A DNA stretch of 10,703 nt from an uncultured Lachnospiraceae bacterium (GTDB lineage Bacteria; Bacillota; Clostridia; Lachnospirales; Lachnospiraceae): NCBI GenBank assembly GCA_945836355.1, contig CAMALD010000022.1, positions 1-10,703 on the forward strand. The letters run 5' to 3'. Shown one piece after another: positions 6,209-10,703 of this stretch. Both the position numbers and the translations under genes were made by a program. The number at the start of each line of letters is the position of its first letter. Positions within the stretch are counted from its first letter, which is position 1. The notes under the pieces were generated by a model, which was given only the letters and a program-made list of their open reading frames with translations, was not told where the DNA came from and did not search any database.

Positions 6209-8089
6209 ATGGCAGAATATGATTATGAACTGGTACATGGGAAAAAAATCCGGGTTCGCCCGAAGGAAACCGTTTCGGAGATTGATGCAAACGGATATTT
6301 CAGAAGACAGCCGAACCATTTTACGACCCCGTTCGGTGACGGGGAAAATGATTTGAAGGCAGCGGGAAACGGAAGATACCGCTTAATCTGGGCGAAGCTT
6401 TGCCATTGGTCTAACCGTGCTTCGATTGTAAGAGAATTGGAGGGGCTTGATGACCAGATTTCCGTGAATATGGTAAGCCATGCCCGGCACGAAAAAAATC
6501 TTGGCTGGGAGTATGTGTACAATGAAAACAATACCGACCCGGTATTGGGCGACCAGTTTCTTTCGGAAGCATACTACAGGGCGGACTGGGATTATCAGGG
6601 AAGAACGACCGTACCTGCCCTGATTGATACACAGACCGGCAAAGTTGTCAACAACGATTACAACTGGCTGACGAATTATCTGGAGGTGAATTTCCGGCCG
6701 TGGCATAAAAAAGGTGCGCCGGAGCTGTATCCGGTGGAGCTTCGGGATGAGATTGACAAGATGAATCTCTGGCTGTTTGACAATATTAACAATGCGGTTT
6801 ACCGCAGCTCGTTCTCGAGAAGCAACGAAGGGCATTTCGACGGCGTGAATACCTTCTACGCCGCTATGGACCGGCTGGAAAAGCGTCTGGAGACAAATCG
6901 TTTCCTGTTCGGTGATTACGTTACCGATTCCGATATTCGGCTTTATGTGACCCTGGCAAGACTGGATATCCGTTATACGAACCAGCTTGGTGAGACAAAG
7001 CATCCGCTTTACACCTACAAAAATCTGTGGGGATATGCGAGGGAGCTCTGGGCTGTTCCTGCATTCCGCAACAATACCTTTTTTGCTGATTTTGCGGTGC
7101 CGCCTGCCGATGTACAGGGCAGCAGTCAGAGGAGCTTTAACTACAGATTTTTAAAGCAGATTGACTTTGAAAAGTATTGGGGCGAGCCGGCTGACCGTTC
7201 CGGATTGTCGAAGGATCCTGCCAATAAGTTCCGGGCAGAGGTGGATGCCGGCTCTGCAAGAAATGGGGAGACCGCTGCTCCTTCCGAGAGACAAATTGCC
7301 GATGCAAAAATTTATGAGCGCATTCATTCGATACCGAGCACCGAGCTTGCAAAATATACGGAGGAAGAGCTTCCTACGGTGAAAAATCCGGCAGAGCTTC
7401 CTGCGTTTGAGGATGACAGGGAAGACAGTATTGCGGCGATAAAAGCAGAAATCAATCAGCTGCCGGACGGACCGGAGCTGAATCCGATTGCAGGGATAAA
7501 GGAAACTGCAAAGCTGGAGGAATACGTCAAAATCAATATTACGGACACACTGACAACGATGCTGACTGCGGTGAAGCTGGAGGATTTCGCAGAGGCCGGC
7601 GGTCGTTTTTATGCTGCATTGGAAAAGCTGGAAACGGACCTCGCCGACAAGAGATTTCTGGCTGGAGATTTTGTAATCGGAGCAGATGTGAGCCTTTATG
7701 CTTCGCTGGTAAGATTTGATGTGCTGTATTCGAGATTTTTGGGACCGGTTAAGTACCGGGTTCAGGATTTTAAGAATGTTTCGGATTATTTGAAGGATTT
7801 GTACCAGATTCCCGCGTTTGCGCATCACACCGATTTTAAGGCATTGATTGCGGCAGGTCAGGAGAGGGACGAAAATACACCGTTCCGTCTCAGCACACAC
7901 TATGATCTCGCATTGCCGAGGGTGGATTTTGATGCCCAGTGGAAGGTCGCAACAAGGCGGGCATATCTTTCGTCGGATCCGACCCACCCGCTTCTTCTTA
8001 CCAATAACCGCAGATTTGATCTGGACCCGACGTGGTACGAGCTGGGCGCCGAGGGTGCTCCCGCGGCTTCGGGATGCTGCTCGTTTTAA
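6209..8089 (+). CDS. GST-family protein with GST_N-GST_C-GST_C architecture (paralogue 2)
   Basis: I start at the ATG at 6209, 11 bases after AAGGAG (6192-6197); a GTG at 6188 lies ahead of that site. The 626-residue protein opens like paralogue 1: RPKETVSEIDANGYFRRQPN, catalytic Cys65 in KLCHWSNR, TTVPALID (133-140), NNDY (148-151), and a helical GST C-domain (about 175-300) with RLETNRFLFGDYVTDSDIR. After a linker rich in Glu, Pro and Ala (about 340-430) a second GST C-domain follows (about 436-550): FYAALEKLETDL, KRFLAGDFVIGADVSLYASL, FKNVSDYLKDLYQIPAF. It parallels the first at an offset of about 251 residues. The second copy has no thioredoxin domain or catalytic Cys before it. The protein ends SGCCSF, a terminal Cys pair. 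Family members are usually about 320-330 residues, so this one is nearly double. It is likely a thiol-dependent reductase or transferase; the extra domain may serve dimerisation or substrate binding. Confidence 0.85.
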   Translation: MAEYDYELVHGKKIRVRPKETVSEIDANGYFRRQPNHFTTPFGDGENDLKAAGNGRYRLIWAKLCHWSNRASIVRELEGLDDQISVNMVSHARHEKNLGWEYVYNENNTDPVLGDQFLSEAYYRADWDYQGRTTVPALIDTQTGKVVNNDYNWLTNYLEVNFRPWHKKGAPELYPVELRDEIDKMNLWLFDNINNAVYRSSFSRSNEGHFDGVNTFYAAMDRLEKRLETNRFLFGDYVTDSDIRLYVTLARLDIRYTNQLGETKHPLYTYKNLWGYARELWAVPAFRNNTFFADFAVPPADVQGSSQRSFNYRFLKQIDFEKYWGEPADRSGLSKDPANKFRAEVDAGSARNGETAAPSERQIADAKIYERIHSIPSTELAKYTEEELPTVKNPAELPAFEDDREDSIAAIKAEINQLPDGPELNPIAGIKETAKLEEYVKINITDTLTTMLTAVKLEDFAEAGGRFYAALEKLETDLADKRFLAGDFVIGADVSLYASLVRFDVLYSRFLGPVKYRVQDFKNVSDYLKDLYQIPAFAHHTDFKALIAAGQERDENTPFRLSTHYDLALPRVDFDAQWKVATRRAYLSSDPTHPLLLTNNRRFDLDPTWYELGAEGAPAASGCCSF

Positions 8090-8111
8090 GCTTAGGATTG
8101 GAGATGAGCGC

Positions 8112-9245
8112 ATGATTTTGGAAGAGGATGTGAAAAAGACATTTGCCGGGCTTGTTGCCATTGATTCTCCATCCCTTGGAGAGCGTGCAATGGCGCAGCA
8201 TATCAAGGCAATGTTTGCAGAGCTGGGAGTTGAACTCGCGGAGGATGAAAGCGGTACGATTACCGGCTCCGATGCAGGCAATCTGCACGGTTATATCAGG
8301 GGCGGTCTGGGCAATCCGATTCTGCTGTCCGCGCATATGGATACGGTAATGCCCGCGCGCGGAAAAAAAGCTGTTTTTCACCCGGACGGAAGGATTACCA
8401 GTGACGGCACGACCGTGCTGGGGGCGGACGACCTTGCCGGAGTCACCGCAATTTATGAGGCAGTCCGATACTTAATTCAAAGCAAAGCGGAGCATCGTGA
8501 TGTGGAATTGCTGTTTACCACCGGTGAAGAGCTGTATTGTAAGGGAGCTAAAGCGTTTGATTATGGGAGGCTTCAGGCAAAAAGTGCTTTGGTGCTGGAT
8601 TTGAGCGGTTCGATCGGCACCGCCGCCTATGCGGCGCCGACCATTCTTTCCTTTGAAGTGACGGTAATCGGAAAAGCGGCTCATGCTGGCTTCTGCCCAG
8701 AAGACGGAATCAACGCGGTGAGGGCAGTATGTGAGGCAGTCGCAAAATTGCCGCAGGGACACATTGATGAGGTCACGACTGCCAATATCGGAATCCTGCA
8801 CGGCGGAGACGGTATCAATATTGTGCCGGAAAGGTGCACGGTGAGAGGAGAAATCCGCAGTCTGCAGCATCAAAAGGCGATTGATGTCGCACAGCGGTAC
8901 AAGGAGGTATTTGCCGCAGCCGCAGGCGCAGTCGGTGCAAAGTGCGAATGGACACAGCAGGTGGATATCAAGGCGTATGAGACCGCAACGGACAGCGCAG
9001 TCGTTGCGGATTACCGGAGGGCTTGTGAGAGTCTCGGAATCACTGTCAGTCTGCAGAAAACCTTCGGCGGAAGCGACAATAACGTATATGCGAACAACGG
9101 ATTGGAAGGCATTGTGATTGCGACATCGATGAACGATGTGCACAGCTGCAAGGAATATGCCCATACAGCGGAAATCGTGCAGGTGGTGGAAATTCTGCTG
9201 AAGGTGTGCATGGGAGTGATAGCTTCTTTCTATAACGGACAATAG
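8112..9245 (+). CDS. M20-family metallopeptidase/deacylase (PepT-like)
   Basis: The ATG at 8112 has GGAG (8100-8103) 8 bases before it and lies 22 bases after the previous stop. The frame stays open upstream inside the GST-like gene, but that part is non-coding shadow. The 377 residues contain every M20 site: H75 and D77 in LLSAHMDTV, bridging D106 in VLGADDLAG, catalytic E139 and ligand E140 in TTGEEL, D163 in VLDLSGS, and a last ligand H344 in MNDVHSCKEY. The lid domain includes GKAAHAGFCPEDGINAV. The wording is close to peptidase T and YqjE-like proteins. The M20 family holds di- and tripeptidases as well as N-acyl amino-acid deacylases, including enzymes that deacetylate S-modified N-acetylcysteine. 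The operon context suits either peptide trimming or deacetylation of an imported conjugate. It is cytoplasmic, with no signal peptide. Confidence 0.9.
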   Translation: MILEEDVKKTFAGLVAIDSPSLGERAMAQHIKAMFAELGVELAEDESGTITGSDAGNLHGYIRGGLGNPILLSAHMDTVMPARGKKAVFHPDGRITSDGTTVLGADDLAGVTAIYEAVRYLIQSKAEHRDVELLFTTGEELYCKGAKAFDYGRLQAKSALVLDLSGSIGTAAYAAPTILSFEVTVIGKAAHAGFCPEDGINAVRAVCEAVAKLPQGHIDEVTTANIGILHGGDGINIVPERCTVRGEIRSLQHQKAIDVAQRYKEVFAAAAGAVGAKCEWTQQVDIKAYETATDSAVVADYRRACESLGITVSLQKTFGGSDNNVYANNGLEGIVIATSMNDVHSCKEYAHTAEIVQVVEILLKVCMGVIASFYNGQ

Positions 9246-9279
9246 AATATCGGTATTATTTATAAAGTCAGGAAAGTCT

Positions 9280-9285
9280 TATAAT
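9280..9285 (+). promoter_or_regulatory. Possible internal promoter -10 before the lyase gene
   Basis: A perfect TATAAT lies 37 bases before the ATG at 9322, inside the 76-base gap, the widest in the operon. The 17-base-spaced -35 position reads TATTTA, a poor match, so activity is uncertain. It could let the lyase gene be transcribed on its own as well as from the main promoter. Confidence 0.3.
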
Positions 9286-9321
9286 AAGCACAAAGAGAAG
9301 CAGGAGGAAAGGACGGATACG

Positions 9322-10494
9322 ATGGAATTCAAATTTGCGACAAAATGTGTTTATGGAAATAAAGAGAAGCTGGAGGGCGAACCGACGGGAGCAATCAGTT
9401 TTCCAATCTACCAGACTGCAACCTATGCGCATCCGGAGGTGGGAAAGAGCACGGGGTTTGACTATTCGAGATTGCAGAATCCGACCAGACAGCAGCTCGA
9501 AAAGGTGGTTGCTGCTCTGGAAAAGGGGATTGATGCTTTGGCTTTTTCCAGCGGAATGGCTGCGATTACCGCTCTGATGGAGATTTTCAAGCCGGGTGAC
9601 CATCTGATTACGGACGCGGACCTTTACGGGGGTAGCATCCGTCTGTTTAATCATATCAACGAAAAGAACGGCATTACGTTTTCACATATCAATTGCAGCA
9701 GGGATGATGTGGAAAGCTATGTGAGGGAAAATACCAGGGCAATCTATATCGAAACGCCGACCAACCCGATGATGAGTGTGGTAGATATCCGGAAGATGGC
9801 AGATATCGCAAAGAGACATCAGCTTTTGCTGATTGTGGATAATACCTTTTTATCGCCGTATTTCCAAAATCCGCTGGAGCTTGGTGCGGATATTGTCGTC
9901 CACAGCGGAACAAAGTTTCTGGGCGGCCACAATGATACACTTTCCGGTTTTCTGGTGACAAATTCTCAGGAAATATCCGATAAGCTTCGCTTTATTATTA
10001 AAACAGTCGGTTCCGGGCTTGCGCCGATGGACAGCTGGCTCATATTGCGGGGAATCAAAACCCTTCCTCTGCGCATGGAGAAGGCACAGGAAAATGCGAA
10101 GGCAATCGTGGAATATCTGATTTCCGAGCCTAAGGTTACGAAGGTATACTATCCGGGGATTGAGGGCAGTGACGGCTACGAGGTCTGTAAAAGCCAGGCA
10201 AGAGGGTTCGGGTCCATGATTACCTTTGAGGTGGAAAACAAGTATCTGGCGCAGCATATTCTGAAACACACAAAGCTCATTCCGTTTGCGGAGAGTCTCG
10301 GCGGTGTGGAGACCCTGTTGACCTATCCCTGTACACAGACGCACGCAGATGTGCCGGAGGAGGTAAGAATCGCCAACGGAATCACGGAATCGGTGCTGCG
10401 TATGTCGGTCGGCATTGAGGACAAGGAAGACCTGATTACGGATCTGAAGGAAGCGATTGATTCCTATGACGGATACCGCGGTCTGTACATATAG
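9322..10494 (+). CDS. PLP-dependent Cys/Met metabolism enzyme (cystathionine/C-S lyase type)
   Basis: The ATG at 9322 follows AGGAGGAAAGGA. The 390-residue length is that of the trans-sulphuration (MetB/MetC/CGL/MGL) family. Visible features are YSRLQNPTR (48-56, the Tyr/Arg phosphate clamp from the partner subunit), SSGMAAI (76-82), LYGG (Y102 stacks on PLP), ETPTNPM (144-150), VDNTF with D173, the PLP Lys198 in HSGTKFLGGHND, SLGGVETL (325-332) and VLRMSVGIED with R360 for the substrate carboxylate. Glu330 sits where cystathionine gamma-lyase and synthase carry Glu, as far as I can align by eye, which favours these over methionine gamma-lyase. It would cleave a C-S bond of cystathionine, homocysteine or a cysteine conjugate to give a thiol, a 2-oxo acid and ammonia. 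As last gene of the operon it fits the terminal step of sulphur-compound breakdown. The exact reaction is unproven. Confidence 0.9.
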   Translation: MEFKFATKCVYGNKEKLEGEPTGAISFPIYQTATYAHPEVGKSTGFDYSRLQNPTRQQLEKVVAALEKGIDALAFSSGMAAITALMEIFKPGDHLITDADLYGGSIRLFNHINEKNGITFSHINCSRDDVESYVRENTRAIYIETPTNPMMSVVDIRKMADIAKRHQLLLIVDNTFLSPYFQNPLELGADIVVHSGTKFLGGHNDTLSGFLVTNSQEISDKLRFIIKTVGSGLAPMDSWLILRGIKTLPLRMEKAQENAKAIVEYLISEPKVTKVYYPGIEGSDGYEVCKSQARGFGSMITFEVENKYLAQHILKHTKLIPFAESLGGVETLLTYPCTQTHADVPEEVRIANGITESVLRMSVGIEDKEDLITDLKEAIDSYDGYRGLYI

Positions 10495-10612
10495 TGCAGT
10501 ATGGCATGAGTGCATTTCGCACCTGGCTAATGCTTGAGTTTTCGCATTTTTCGCGAGTGTTTTGCCGATAGCGAGCCGAATGTGTGTTCAGTGCAGGCTT
10601 TCTCTCACTTGT

Positions 10613-10628
10613 TCCTGATTTTTCAGGA
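10613..10628. repeat. Palindrome TCCTGA-TTTT-TCAGGA downstream of the operon
   Basis: A 6-bp perfect stem with a TTTT loop lies 119 bases after the lyase stop. The following bases (TGTTTTGACA) are only moderately T-rich, so it is a weak terminator candidate for the operon at best. No stronger terminator was seen between 10495 and this point; GTGC-ATTTC-GCAC (10510-10522) is only 4 bp. Confidence 0.35.
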
Positions 10629-10652
10629 TGTTTTGACATATTTTCCGCCAAG

Positions 10653-10686
10653 TGACGCGCCGGTCGCAATGCGTCATCCATGACGC
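10653..10686. repeat. Triple TGACGC/GCGTCA palindrome cluster
   Basis: TGACGC (10653-10658), GCGTCA (10671-10676) and TGACGC (10681-10686) alternate in orientation. The last two form a near-continuous palindrome GCGTCAT-CC-ATGACGC (10671-10686), and the first two form a 6-bp stem with a 12-base loop, so two hairpins exclude each other. This is part of a 209-base non-coding stretch after the operon. It could be a dispersed intergenic element, a protein-binding site or an attenuator of a gene beyond the window. Confidence 0.5.
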
Positions 10687-10703
10687 TGCTCCCTGATTTG
10701 TAT

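Noticed and set aside
6171..6356. 61-codon + strand frame overlapping the ATPase end and GST paralogue 2 start
   Set aside because: It is Arg/Trp/Met-rich shadow sequence; the overlapping frame carries the conserved GST-family N-terminus.
7848..8111. N-terminal extension of the M20 gene
   Set aside because: It lies inside the preceding gene in another frame, is Arg-rich and unlike the family; the ATG at 8112 has a good ribosome site and begins at the expected point of the M20 fold.
7151..8281. 376-codon open frame on the - strand across the GST-like/M20 junction
   Set aside because: It covers the end of one well-supported gene and the start of another on the opposite strand, with no motif and a low-complexity start.
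10436..10681. 81-codon - strand frame at the right edge
   Set aside because: It overlaps the conserved end of the lyase gene, has no clear domain and sits on palindromic sequence; it is more likely part of a structured non-coding repeat.
1..10703. CRISPR array, tRNA, rRNA, transposase or phage genes
   Set aside because: No regularly spaced repeats, tRNA-like cloverleaf, rRNA stretch or mobile-element protein was seen on either strand.

Overview
The window comes from a Gram-positive, low-to-mid GC anaerobe-like Firmicute, most likely Clostridia and probably Lachnospiraceae. This rests on strong AGGAGG-type ribosome sites, a TTGACT/TATAAT promoter with extended -10, a lipoprotein-type solute-binding protein, a lone cystine-type ABC importer and the codon style. 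The genus cannot be fixed from the sequence alone.

Layout. Positions 2-88 hold the 3' tail of an unidentified upstream gene, closed by an intrinsic terminator that begins inside its stop codon (87-116). A short metallo-beta-lactamase-fold fragment (166-486) has the HxHxDH motif but only about half a domain and looks like a gene remnant. A good promoter follows (537-564), with a dyad just downstream of it (580-606). From 635 to 10494 nine genes run on the + strand with short gaps (14-76 bases, nearly all with a ribosome site) and read as one operon: GST-family protein 1 - solute-binding lipoprotein - amidohydrolase - GNAT acetyltransferase - ABC permease - ABC ATPase - a double-C-domain GST-family protein 2 - M20 peptidase - PLP-dependent C-S lyase. 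The last 209 bases hold no convincing gene but several palindromes.

How the genes may work together. The importer resembles the TcyABC/polar amino acid class (one permease, one ATPase, one lipoprotein). The last gene belongs to the Cys/Met-metabolism PLP family, which cleaves or forms C-S bonds. Between them lie a metal amidohydrolase, an M20 amidase/peptidase and an N-acetyltransferase. Such acetylase/deacetylase/lyase sets occur in the Bacillus ytm/yxe operons for S-modified cysteine salvage. The unusual part is the pair of glutathionyl-hydroquinone-reductase-like proteins that bracket the importer genes. Both keep the catalytic Cys (in CNWSNR and CHWSNR) but depart from the usual glutathione-binding motif. 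The second carries an extra C-terminal GST domain and a Cys-Cys tail. My reading, which is inference, is a salvage system for thiol conjugates or mixed disulfides: import, reductive or thiol-transfer release by the GST pair, trimming or deacylation by the hydrolases, and C-S cleavage by the lyase.
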